A stretch of DNA of 24,711 nt from a virus. The position numbers and the translations under genes are program-made. Under the pieces are notes generated by a model, which was given only the letters and a program-made list of their open reading frames with translations, ran no database searches and was not told where the DNA came from. The stretch lies in the IMG/VR virus record IMGVR_UViG_3300044846_001264, positions 1 to 24,711 of that record. One strand, 5' to 3'. Numbering within the stretch: position 1 is the stretch's first letter; the number at the start of each line of letters is the position of its first letter. This document shows, in pieces, positions 14,381 through 21,863 of the stretch.

Positions 14381-16179
14381 AGCTTTCCTGCCTTATCGTC
14401 TTTGAGTAGTGAGAGAAGCTTGTCTTTATCTTTTACGATTTGTTCAAAGTTATCAGCCTTAGTTGATAGAACCTGGATAACACGTTCCTCAATAGAGCCG
14501 TCTGTAACGTAATCTGTAACGATAATCGAGTCATGAATTTCAGATCCGATACGGTGCACGCGGTCAAGTGCTTGCTTGTGGTCAACAAGTGACCATGGAC
14601 GTTGTAGCATTACAAGACGACGAGCTGCAGTCAAGGTAATTCCAACTCCGCCCGCCTGCGCAGTAAACAGAATCCACTTTAACTTGCCAGACTGAAAATC
14701 ATCAACAGCTTGCTGGCGTTCATCCTCGTTCTGTGCTCCAGTGATTAAACCATGCGGAATCTTAGCCTTTGTCATTTCCGCACTTAATAGCTCAATTAAC
14801 TGACGCGATACCGCGCAGACTGCAACAGAATCATCGCCAAAGTCTCCGCTGTTTATGTCGCTCATTAAAGAGTCTACCTTGCAAGAAGGCTCAGCAAGTA
14901 TTGCGCGCATCTCACCGGTGTCTTCGTTTACGTCCATTGTTGCATATGAACTTGCAAACTGAAGTAAACGAATAGTCTGCGTAAGCGCTGAAGGTGCGGT
15001 AATCGCCTCTCCCGATTCTAACTCTGCAATCATCGTGTCGCGCATCTGGTCATAAGCTTTCTTTTGCTTAGTAGACATCTCTATATCGCGACGTTCAAAC
15101 ATCATTTCTGGTAACCATGGTAAAACTTTTGCCTTAAGCATACGGCGCATGCGTGGATTTACAGTTGCGTAAAACTCTTGTTCCATGTGCGGCTTTACGC
15201 CTAAAACCATCATGCCACCAAAGGCGTTTAACATTACGTTAACCATACGATCAACCCAACGGGTCTTGCTTGGCCACTCTTCAGGCGATAGCCAGTGAAG
15301 GATAGACCATAGATCTAAAACGTTGTTTGCGATAGGTGTTCCCGTTAACGCAAAGCGAATATCCGCGTCGCCTGTTGCAGCCCACAGAGCACGAGATTGC
15401 TTTGACTTTGGCTCTTTAGAGCGGTGTATCTCATCAGCAATCACTGCCTTAAAGTCGATTTCGTTAAGTTCCCGCTTGTGAACCTCGCAACGATTTATTG
15501 TTGTTTTATCATCGTGCCCGCCGCAGTCTGTACAACGAGCTAAGGCAACCGAGCCATAAGGTGCAAGACGCGAGTGAGAGCGCAAGGACTCCCAGTTAAT
15601 AACGTATACGTCAGCCTCGCCCTCAAAGATCTTCCTACGCTGAGTTGCAGAGCCTTTGATAACTTCAACATCAACACCAGGCCACCACATATCAAACTCG
15701 CGCTTCCAGTTTTTCTTTAACGTGTTAGGGCAAACGATAAGCGCGGGGAATACGTCCTCGCCATTATCTTGAAGCTGCTTTAGCGCTCTAATTGCCTGCG
15801 CTGTTTTACCTAGACCAGGTTCATCTGCCAGTAACGCTCTACGGGCTACCGATAGGAATTTGACGCCCGCACGCTGGTGTGGGAACAGGTCCTCGTTGCC
15901 CTCTTCAAGGGTTTCTAGGTCACGAAGTTCATTAGCCGGGGTAATACGTGTAGTCACTTCGTTGGTTGCCCAAGAGGCCAATCTAGGGCCAATTTCAAGG
16001 TCAGTTTTGAAGGTAGACCGTAGCGCTAAGCACGTTGCCCATGATGCAGGCACAGCCCAGACTTGCGTCTTTGCGTCCCACTTTGCGCCAGGGATACTTT
16101 TACAAAGTTCCTTGAGACGCCACTCAGTATTTATTATTACGTGCTTGCCCGATTCATCGAGCTCTACGTTTACTGGCAC
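14377..16179 (-). CDS. SNF2-family (superfamily 2) helicase/translocase
   Basis: 600 residues. An N-terminal segment (1-80) precedes the two-lobed helicase. Motif I is DEPGLGKT (119-126), motif II is DEIH (249-252; usually DEAH or DEGH), motif III is ALTGTPI (277-283), and the C-terminal lobe has GGVGITLTAA and ALDRVHRIG (motif VI). Between motifs I and II is a cysteine/histidine insertion, C216-x2-C219 and C231-x2-H234, probably a zinc knuckle. SNF2-type phage proteins remodel or anneal branched DNA during replication and recombination. The start is GTG at 16179 with AAAGGA 10 bases upstream; no nearby ATG is available. The 86-base AT-rich gap upstream may hold its promoter. Confidence 0.88.
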   Translation of the reverse strand: MPVNVELDESGKHVIINTEWRLKELCKSIPGAKWDAKTQVWAVPASWATCLALRSTFKTDLEIGPRLASWATNEVTTRITPANELRDLETLEEGNEDLFPHQRAGVKFLSVARRALLADEPGLGKTAQAIRALKQLQDNGEDVFPALIVCPNTLKKNWKREFDMWWPGVDVEVIKGSATQRRKIFEGEADVYVINWESLRSHSRLAPYGSVALARCTDCGGHDDKTTINRCEVHKRELNEIDFKAVIADEIHRSKEPKSKQSRALWAATGDADIRFALTGTPIANNVLDLWSILHWLSPEEWPSKTRWVDRMVNVMLNAFGGMMVLGVKPHMEQEFYATVNPRMRRMLKAKVLPWLPEMMFERRDIEMSTKQKKAYDQMRDTMIAELESGEAITAPSALTQTIRLLQFASSYATMDVNEDTGEMRAILAEPSCKVDSLMSDINSGDFGDDSVAVCAVSRQLIELLSAEMTKAKIPHGLITGAQNEDERQQAVDDFQSGKLKWILFTAQAGGVGITLTAARRLVMLQRPWSLVDHKQALDRVHRIGSEIHDSIIVTDYVTDGSIEERVIQVLSTKADNFEQIVKDKDKLLSLLKDDKAGKL

Positions 16180-16221
16180 CTTTTGCGTATCCTTTCGTCG
16201 TTAAGTCGCTATACTAACAGG

Positions 16222-16264
16222 AAACTACTTAAATGTTATTACATTTCTACTTAGTATGTAGTTT
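16222..16264. promoter_or_regulatory. AT-rich nested inverted repeats upstream of the helicase gene
   Basis: The gap between the resolvase stop (16266) and the helicase start contains AAATGT-TATT-ACATTT (16231-16246), a perfect 6-base stem, nested inside AAACTAC (16222-16228) and GTAGTTT (16258-16264). An alternative small stem CTAC/GTAG (16247-16250 with 16258-16261) is followed by six T on the + strand. A cruciform, an RNA hairpin controlling helicase expression, or an operator are all possible. A clear -35/-10 pair was not found. Confidence 0.4.
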
Positions 16265-16265
16265 T

Positions 16266-16718
16266 TTATTGCAGAAGTCTTCTAGGGACCCAACCGAGCT
16301 TTACGCACTGCAATAAAGCGTGTCGTATCGCATCAAGAGCATGACCTTCACCACCCTTATGCCAATATTCCAGCTTCTTAAGTTTAGGGTTATCAAACAT
16401 TGCCTTGGCGTCGGAAGGTGACTGAAGTATGATGTCATCTGCCTTTCTTCCCGCGTCCATAAGACATTGCTTTAAGATACCGATTTGCTCGAGGCTGTAT
16501 GGAGCCTGAGATTTTTTTGCCGTCTGAGCGTTAATGATAAAGCGCTCGCAGACAACAATTACGTCAGGGTACTGAACAAGAGTGTCACGAATAGGCTTAG
16601 CATACTCTTCTTGTTGGTACTCTCCCGCCCAGAGCAAGACAGGCTCTTCACCGCGCTCAAACGAGAACAAAGTCATGCCTGTTGCCTTACCTGGATCTAC
16701 AGATAGGATCACTTTCAT
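16266..16718 (-). CDS. RuvC-like Holliday junction resolvase / RNase H-fold nuclease
   Basis: 150 residues with the RuvC-type RNase H fold. It starts with MKVILSVDPGKATGM, giving first acidic residue D8 in the characteristic SxDPG strand, followed by E58 in VVCERF and a terminal H126/D129 pair in GHALDAIRHA. These acidic residues coordinate two metal ions for cutting branched DNA. Length is close to bacterial RuvC (about 170). It overlaps the DNA polymerase stop by ATGA and ends 87 bases before the helicase start, consistent with resolving replication and recombination intermediates before packaging. Confidence 0.87.
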   Translation of the reverse strand: MKVILSVDPGKATGMTLFSFERGEEPVLLWAGEYQQEEYAKPIRDTLVQYPDVIVVCERFIINAQTAKKSQAPYSLEQIGILKQCLMDAGRKADDIILQSPSDAKAMFDNPKLKKLEYWHKGGEGHALDAIRHALLQCVKLGWVPRRLLQ

Positions 16719-18538
16719 CGATACTTTTCTCCCCAGTTCTCCATAGGTCCGTCAATTCCAGAAGTTAAAGGCACAGCCCAACCTTCGGTAGTAGTCATAC
16801 ATTGTTTTACAATTTTCATGATTTCCTGCGCGTCCTTGCGCGGTGCGTTAAGCACAATTTCATCGTGCACCGGAACGATTAGTAATTCAGTTAATTCTGC
16901 CTGATCTAGCTTTATTAAGTTAGACTTAAATACCTCAGCAGCTCCACCTTGAATTAAATAGTTAACAAGCGTGTACACTCGGTCTTCGTCGCAAGGTAAA
17001 CGTCTACCAGTCCATGTGTACACGTAACCTTGGCCTTCTGCCTTAAGTCTGCGCATACCGGCGTCTTCAATTTGTTTTTGAAAGAGCGACATACCAGGGA
17101 AGCGCATGTCAAACGCATCTGAAACAGTTCTCATCTGGCCTTCTGCTACACCAGCTGTAAGCGCTTGTTTTGCGACGCCTGCGCCGTAGAGACGACCGTA
17201 GACAGTTCCTTTGATGAGATTACGACGCTTGTCCGACCGTTGCATCGTAGGGTCGTTGTAGATTTCACGACCAATTTCAGTGAACGGATCTGACCCTGTC
17301 GCATCTGCACGGTTAAAGAGTGTGATGAGGTTTGGGTCTTGTGAGAGGGATGCGAACATTCTAAATTCGACCTGGTCAAGGTCACTTGTGATGATGACAT
17401 GATCTTCGTCCTTTGGGATAAAAGCAGTACGGACTGTATCGTCACCCTTAGGCAAAGTCTGCAGCGCTGGATTTTGTATTGACATACGACTTGTTCGTGC
17501 GCCAAGTGTCTTTACAGACGGGTGCACGAAACCATTTACGTTGTCATTGATAAAGTTTGCAAAGTACGTGTTAGCAAGCTTGTCTGCCTTGCGTTGTTTA
17601 AGTACTATCTCAGCAAGTTCTTTTACCTCGGAGTTACCTGAAATCGCTAAGAATTGTAGCTGATCTTTAGACGCGGACTTTTGACCCGAAGGTGTAAACT
17701 CGTTAATCTCTGCACCAAGAGATTCTAGCAAGCGCACTAGTTGAATGTTACTAGTTATAGAAACGCCAGCATACTTTTGCTGCGCCCACGACTTAACTTG
17801 CTCCGTGTAGGAAGTAAGCTCATCAAACTTCTTTCTAGAGTAGTCTAGGTCAATGCGCGCGCCATTGAGCTCCATACGCGTAACAATGCGGCGAGTCTGC
17901 ATTTCAAGCTCGTACGCTTTGTGGTAGGGCTGTCCTGGACCGCACTTCTCGTAAAACTGTTCCCATAAGCGCATAGTTAAGATGCAGTCTAACGCACCGT
18001 ATGACCAGTAAGGTTGAAAATTAGTAGGAACAGTTCCCCATGTCCAACCGTTCTTGACAAGCTCTTCATCAAGTGTACCTTGCAACGCAACCGCGCGGCC
18101 GTCAACGTGCAGAGCAGCAAGACGCTTAAGTGCGCCTGTGCCAAGTGGATCTATGATGTGCGCCATAATCATTGTGTCGTGCACTCTGTGCCAAGGTATT
18201 TTCCAACGCGACTGTATATCAAACCAGCGAGCTTCAAAAGCTACGTTATGGCAAACGATAGGTCCATCAAACTTATCCATAGCCTCATAGAAAACTCCGG
18301 CCCATTCGTCCCACGGCATAGCCCAGGACTGTTTACCATCGCCAACTTGAACTAAACGCAGTCTGCCGTGCCACGGTGATAGCGCATGGTCACGTGGGTT
18401 ACCTGGAAGTTCTCCAGTTTCAGTGTCAATTGCAACCGCGTTATGAGGTCGTCGTTCACCTAGCCAAGTTATAAACTCGCCTGCCTTTTCTACGCTGTCA
18501 ATTAAGTGAAGCTGAACTCCTTCTAAGTTATCAACCAT
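16715..18538 (-). CDS. polA: DNA polymerase I (family A) with 3'-5' exonuclease domain
   Basis: 607 residues from ATG 18538. Exonuclease motifs: D38-x-E40 (IDTETG), HN-x3-E near 97-102 (where DNA polymerase I has Asp, here Glu), and Y180-x3-D184. Polymerase motifs: A, SDLDQVEFRM with D386 and E391; B, the RRNLIKGTVYGRLYG helix with K443 and Y447; C, VHDE with H558, D559 and E560. Y447 occupies the position of E. coli Phe762; Tyr here is typical of T7-like and many lytic-phage enzymes. There is no 5'-3' exonuclease domain, as usual for phages. The start is chosen because AGGAAG (18542-18547) precedes ATG 18538; a TTG at 18550 would be without it. It overlaps the dCMP deaminase gene by 8 bases. 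Confidence 0.95.
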   Translation of the reverse strand: MVDNLEGVQLHLIDSVEKAGEFITWLGERRPHNAVAIDTETGELPGNPRDHALSPWHGRLRLVQVGDGKQSWAMPWDEWAGVFYEAMDKFDGPIVCHNVAFEARWFDIQSRWKIPWHRVHDTMIMAHIIDPLGTGALKRLAALHVDGRAVALQGTLDEELVKNGWTWGTVPTNFQPYWSYGALDCILTMRLWEQFYEKCGPGQPYHKAYELEMQTRRIVTRMELNGARIDLDYSRKKFDELTSYTEQVKSWAQQKYAGVSITSNIQLVRLLESLGAEINEFTPSGQKSASKDQLQFLAISGNSEVKELAEIVLKQRKADKLANTYFANFINDNVNGFVHPSVKTLGARTSRMSIQNPALQTLPKGDDTVRTAFIPKDEDHVIITSDLDQVEFRMFASLSQDPNLITLFNRADATGSDPFTEIGREIYNDPTMQRSDKRRNLIKGTVYGRLYGAGVAKQALTAGVAEGQMRTVSDAFDMRFPGMSLFQKQIEDAGMRRLKAEGQGYVYTWTGRRLPCDEDRVYTLVNYLIQGGAAEVFKSNLIKLDQAELTELLIVPVHDEIVLNAPRKDAQEIMKIVKQCMTTTEGWAVPLTSGIDGPMENWGEKYR

Positions 18539-19010
18539 TAGCTTCCTCAAATATCGTCATTTCAATGTTGCACTTAATAAAGTACTCCATAACTTTTTCT
18601 GGCTGTCTATGCTCGGCCTTTGATTGTATACGCATAACAACTCTAGACACACCAGAGTTAGAAACTAACTTCGCGCATTGCATACACGCAGCGTCTGTTA
18701 TGTATATTGTTCCGCCTTCAGTACGAGATCTATCAACGTACAGTAACGCGTTTGCCTCCGCGTGTATAGATGGGCACGCATCATACATGTTGTCTAGTGG
18801 CGCAGTGCCTTGCGCACGTGGGCACCAGTTAATACATTCGCCTTCGTTTGGAAAAGATGCAGCTGGACCGTTGTAACCAGTAGAGCTTACGCGTTGGTCT
18901 TTAGAGACTACAACCGCGCCAATTTGAGCGCGGCTACAGCGAGAACGCAGAGCTATAGTATCCGCAACCTGCATCCAGACTTCATCCCACGATGGGCGAG
19001 TGTTCGTCAT
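18531..19010 (-). CDS. Deoxycytidylate (dCMP) deaminase
   Basis: 159 residues. The zinc-dependent deaminase motif is H83-A-E85 in SIHAEANALL and C109-x2-C112 in AACMQCAK; E85 is the proton shuttle. The N-terminal half (SRCSRAQIGAVVV, TGYNGP) is characteristic of dCMP deaminases rather than cytidine deaminases, and extra cysteines (C59, C63) suggest the second zinc site seen in T4-type enzymes. It converts dCMP to dUMP, the thymidylate precursor. It lies between a 61-residue gene (ATGA overlap) and the polymerase gene. If the neighbouring synthase homologue uses dCMP, the two enzymes compete for dCMP, as in T4. Confidence 0.93.
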   Translation of the reverse strand: MTNTRPSWDEVWMQVADTIALRSRCSRAQIGAVVVSKDQRVSSTGYNGPAASFPNEGECINWCPRAQGTAPLDNMYDACPSIHAEANALLYVDRSRTEGGTIYITDAACMQCAKLVSNSGVSRVVMRIQSKAEHRQPEKVMEYFIKCNIEMTIFEEANG

Positions 19011-19192
19011 TCTGATAAGTCTCCCATACCTTCTGTTACCGATGCGGCAAGTACTTTTGCAACTAACGAAAGAGCTTCCTTACGAGAAAACCCTGCGCTT
19101 TTTAGCTCTTCAAACAGCTCATGAAGTTGGACTACCGCACTTCTCAGAGGGCTTTCATCTTCTTCGTACTTATCTATACTGTCGTTACCCAT
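19007..19192 (-). CDS. Small helical protein between dCMP deaminase and synthase genes
   Basis: 61 residues, acidic N terminus followed by two predicted amphipathic helices (SAVVQLHELFEELKSAG and RKEALSLVAKVLAASV). I do not recognise it. It overlaps the synthase gene by 8 bases and the deaminase gene by ATGA, so it is embedded in the nucleotide operon and likely real. A role as a partner of one of these enzymes is possible but unsupported. Confidence 0.65.
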   Translation of the reverse strand: MGNDSIDKYEEDESPLRSAVVQLHELFEELKSAGFSRKEALSLVAKVLAASVTEGMGDLSE

Positions 19193-20054
19193 TTGTCTTT
19201 GCCTCGTTCTTTTTAATAGCGGTAATCATCGCACGAGCGTACCAGCCTTCAAACGGGTGAAGGCTATTCACTAACATAGGCTCTTCAATATGCATTGCGG
19301 CGCTTAATGAAGACAGTGCGCGATCTTGAACTTGTCGCCAATTAAAACCTGTTATTGCAGGGATATCTTCGTAAGGCTCAGTCGTATACTTTAAGCTTTC
19401 AGCTGCATCGTAGTGCTGTTCATAGATATGAAGAGATCCGACATGGTGCGTATATGAACCAGGGGCAATTCCTAAAACAGACGCTACTGCAATTTGCACT
19501 CGTGTAAATTGGAAGAAGTCGTACGCTGCTCCTAGCCATACGTCATTTGAGCGCATGTAAACACTCATATTAAGCTTGTTGTCACGAATTCTAAACTGAT
19601 GAAGAATCGTGCAAGGGTAATCGCGCTTCTCCGGCAAAAGATCTAGGACTGGGTCCCATATAGTGACAACAGCCTGTCGTGAGTCTGGGTCGTTCTTTAA
19701 ACGCTCGATGATCGGTCCGTATTGATCTTGCGTGCGTGCGCCGTATGCTCCATGAAACATTCCGTTGTCTTCAGCGTAGTTCTTAAACATTGGACCTACT
19801 GCGACAACAAGTTTAGGAGTTGCAGCACCCGCAAGCAGCTGACAGGCTTCAACCGCACCGATACCTGGGACAGTCCCACGCCCTACGCCTAAAGGCAGTG
19901 TGTGCTTAATATCTTCAATGCGAATAACTGCATCTTCAATTTCACGCGTCTTCATTCCACGAGGAGCTGCCTCCCTGCCGTGCTTTAGAACGTGCTGAAC
20001 AAGGTCAACGTATCCGTTAACAGCGTCAGGTATGTTGATTATCGCAGTATCCAT
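19185..20054 (-). CDS. Thymidylate synthase homologue, probable dCMP hydroxymethylase
   Basis: 289 residues of the ThyA fold. Catalytic C148 lies in RDYPCTILHQF; SRQ (125-127) matches the phosphate-binding Arg region; MRSNDVWLGAAYD (167-179) and HIYEQHY are family blocks; E69 fits the general-acid Glu of synthases. At the residue that selects the base (Asn177 in E. coli ThyA) this protein has D179. T4 dCMP hydroxymethylase has Asp at that place, and changing Asn to Asp in a synthase is known to shift preference to dCMP. The tryptophan that guards the methylene intermediate in ThyA appears to be replaced (F90 or near). The product would be 5-hydroxymethyl-dCMP, though dCMP methylation or an atypical synthase cannot be excluded. 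It overlaps the kinase gene by 16 bases. Confidence 0.72.
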   Translation of the reverse strand: MDTAIINIPDAVNGYVDLVQHVLKHGREAAPRGMKTREIEDAVIRIEDIKHTLPLGVGRGTVPGIGAVEACQLLAGAATPKLVVAVGPMFKNYAEDNGMFHGAYGARTQDQYGPIIERLKNDPDSRQAVVTIWDPVLDLLPEKRDYPCTILHQFRIRDNKLNMSVYMRSNDVWLGAAYDFFQFTRVQIAVASVLGIAPGSYTHHVGSLHIYEQHYDAAESLKYTTEPYEDIPAITGFNWRQVQDRALSSLSAAMHIEEPMLVNSLHPFEGWYARAMITAIKKNEAKTNG

Positions 20055-21055
20055 GGATCATCCTTATCTTTTTTCGTAGATAGACGTGTAATAGCTTGGC
20101 CATACTCTTCTTTTTTAGAGTTAAAAAATCGACGTACGTGTTGCGGGTGTGAAGTTACGGTGTATAGGTAGTCAGGGATATTTGCATGGCGTATTCCACG
20201 TTCTGCAAGCCGTCCTAGAGCTACAACTGGTGGACGGCGTAACGTACACCATAGATCCTCAAAACGTTCTGAAGACATATCGTTTACATTAACTATACCC
20301 ATAGTCTTCCACTTATCAGATTCGAGAGCTGTAAGCAAATACTCGCCGGAGTTGCCGTCAACAGGCATGAAAGGAAGAATAGTTTCCTCGCCATATTTTT
20401 TAGTGATATTTCTTGTGTCACCTACAAGTAACACCCTTGGAAAACGTGGTCCGATGTACTCCGGAAACCTAGCAAGTTCCTGCGCGTCATCTTGTATGGC
20501 ATCAGCTCTGTTAATAATATGTGAAGCAAGATGTCCGATAGAATCTAGTGAGTCAGGTGCAGGAGTTAGACGTCCCGCCAGTCCCGCTGACATCGCCGCA
20601 GCAACTTCGTATAGACCTAAGATTTGTTCTAGCTCGTTTGCCTGTACGTAATCGTCACCGCGAGCGTTTAGACGACGAGTAATAACATCAAGAGGTTGAT
20701 ACAACCAAAATTGAGCAACACCGCGTGATTGAAGGAAGAGCTCTGTCCAACGCCAACCAGCTTTACCAAGGAGACCATATCCATCGCCAGAACCCGTCTC
20801 AGGGCGTTTTACCGCGGCGTAAGTTACCTCGCCCCAGTGCCAACGGTCTGCAACAGCTATGCGTTTTGACCAGTCAATATTTTCAATAGACGTGACGTAA
20901 TCCTGTAGGACCCAACGGCGAGTCATCTCATCAGGCTTAGACTTATGGTAAAACTCGATTTCTTTTTTAGGAAACTTTTCAGCAAGTTGTTTTTGGACTT
21001 CAGACACGAGTGTAGACTTGCCTGAGGCGTCTGTACCTTCGATTACTATAAACAT
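20039..21055 (-). CDS. Thymidylate kinase-like / UDG-like fusion protein
   Basis: 338 residues. Residues 1-185 form a deoxynucleoside monophosphate kinase of thymidylate-kinase type: Walker A EGTDASGKST (6-15), the DRW motif at 70-72 (as the DR[YF] of thymidylate kinases) and a REL-like lid ahead of residue 135. Normal kinases end near residue 210. Here residues 203-338 add a second domain with RVLLVGDTRN (207-216), PFMPVDGNSGEYLL (228-241), PPVVALGRLA (275-284) and TSHPQHVRRF (301-310), the order and wording of uracil-DNA-glycosylase-superfamily folds. The kinase would phosphorylate dTMP or a modified dNMP for the adjacent synthase. The role of the UDG-like part is unknown. ATG 21055 has AAAGGA 8 bases upstream. 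Confidence 0.75.
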   Translation of the reverse strand: MFIVIEGTDASGKSTLVSEVQKQLAEKFPKKEIEFYHKSKPDEMTRRWVLQDYVTSIENIDWSKRIAVADRWHWGEVTYAAVKRPETGSGDGYGLLGKAGWRWTELFLQSRGVAQFWLYQPLDVITRRLNARGDDYVQANELEQILGLYEVAAAMSAGLAGRLTPAPDSLDSIGHLASHIINRADAIQDDAQELARFPEYIGPRFPRVLLVGDTRNITKKYGEETILPFMPVDGNSGEYLLTALESDKWKTMGIVNVNDMSSERFEDLWCTLRRPPVVALGRLAERGIRHANIPDYLYTVTSHPQHVRRFFNSKKEEYGQAITRLSTKKDKDDPWILR

Positions 21056-21102
21056 TCGCTGCGTCCTTTGTCTCTAAGAAAATTATAACACTAAAGCTTG
21101 AT

Positions 21103-21573
21103 TTATGGAATAAGCTCTATCCTGTAGATTGACTCGATTCCTTTATCTATCTCGGCTGCAACCTGGAGTAGACGCTCGGCTACCTTGGTTAAATACCTTG
21201 CGCCACCTTGGTCATACTTATAAAGCGCCTCGAGGACCGCATTAGGGTCATCGCTAACCTGTGCCCAGTAACGATGCTTCTCGGGGAAAATCATCACCGC
21301 AGAGCGAGATGGTAAGCACTCTTCGCATGGAAGGGCTCTATCATCTAGCTCATCTGCACTTACCTCATTGAGGCCATAACGCTTTACAAGAGGGCAGGCT
21401 GCTCCATGAAAGACGATAGACACGCCAATGCGAGAAAGAATGTAGGAGCCGTTGTCTGTTTTGTAGAGCGCGAATTCAATCCAGCGCGTTGATCCGCGAC
21501 GCCAGGAAGATGATTCACTTAGGAGACGTCCATTGAACTGTAAAGTTCTAGCGTTATCCTTAACTTCAAACAC
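21103..21573 (-). CDS. Hypothetical protein with His/Cys motif
   Basis: 156 residues, mixed alpha/beta. H56-x3-C60 and C83-x2-C86 could bind zinc; the N-terminal half is beta-rich (WIEFALYKTDNGSYILSRIG) and the last third is helical (RYLTKVAERLLQVAAEI). I do not recognise the family. The start is GTG at 21573, supported by GGGAGAG upstream. The gene stands alone between an 83-base AT-rich gap and the kinase gene (47-base gap), so it is the first gene of the replication block after the tail genes and may have its own promoter. Confidence 0.7.
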   Translation of the reverse strand: MFEVKDNARTLQFNGRLLSESSSWRRGSTRWIEFALYKTDNGSYILSRIGVSIVFHGAACPLVKRYGLNEVSADELDDRALPCEECLPSRSAVMIFPEKHRYWAQVSDDPNAVLEALYKYDQGGARYLTKVAERLLQVAAEIDKGIESIYRIELIP

Positions 21574-21656
21574 TATATCTCTCCCTGTGTCGGTATGTCG
21601 CTAGGCAACATATTATCAAACTTATATGAAAAAATCATGACATTTGCACTTTATTA
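21574..21656 (-). promoter_or_regulatory. AT-rich gap between tail and replication modules
   Basis: 83 bases without a gene. On the - strand GATAAT (21617-21612) resembles a -10 element, but no matching -35 was found at 16-18 bases. Two TGTCG copies (21588-21592 and 21596-21600, + strand) repeat at 8-base spacing. A promoter for the early or replication genes is plausible from position only. Confidence 0.3.
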
Positions 21657-21863
21657 CTAAATATCTTCTGCTCTAGCAATTTTTATTTTTCGTGGTACGT
21701 CTTGCTCTGGTTCTAGTTCTCCCTCAGGCGCGTTTAGCTCCGCGGTAAGAGCAATAATCGTTGCCTTTTGAACAGCTATCTCCTGCGCCAACTCGCCGAT
21801 ATGAGTGCGTAGCGCCGCAAGTACATGCTCGATCTTTATGTCTTGTTCTTGGTTATTTGTCAT
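21657..21863 (-). CDS. Small coiled-coil protein downstream of the tail fibre
   Basis: 68 residues with a long heptad-like helix (VLAALRTHIGELAQEIAVQ and on to about residue 45) followed by an acidic Pro-Glu-rich segment and a basic end. It begins at the last base of the tail-fibre stop (TAATG) with GGAGG upstream, so its translation is coupled to the fibre. A fibre-associated or virion role is possible; no family recognised. Confidence 0.7.
   Translation of the reverse strand: MTNNQEQDIKIEHVLAALRTHIGELAQEIAVQKATIIALTAELNAPEGELEPEQDVPRKIKIARAEDI

Noticed and set aside
17146-17505. Second - strand frame of 119 codons inside the polymerase gene
   Set aside because: It overlaps the polymerase motifs in another frame, has no family features and a composition typical of a shifted frame.
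18548-18550. TTG at 18550 as start of DNA polymerase A
   Set aside because: The AGGAAG ribosome-binding sequence lies inside that extension and points to ATG 18538.
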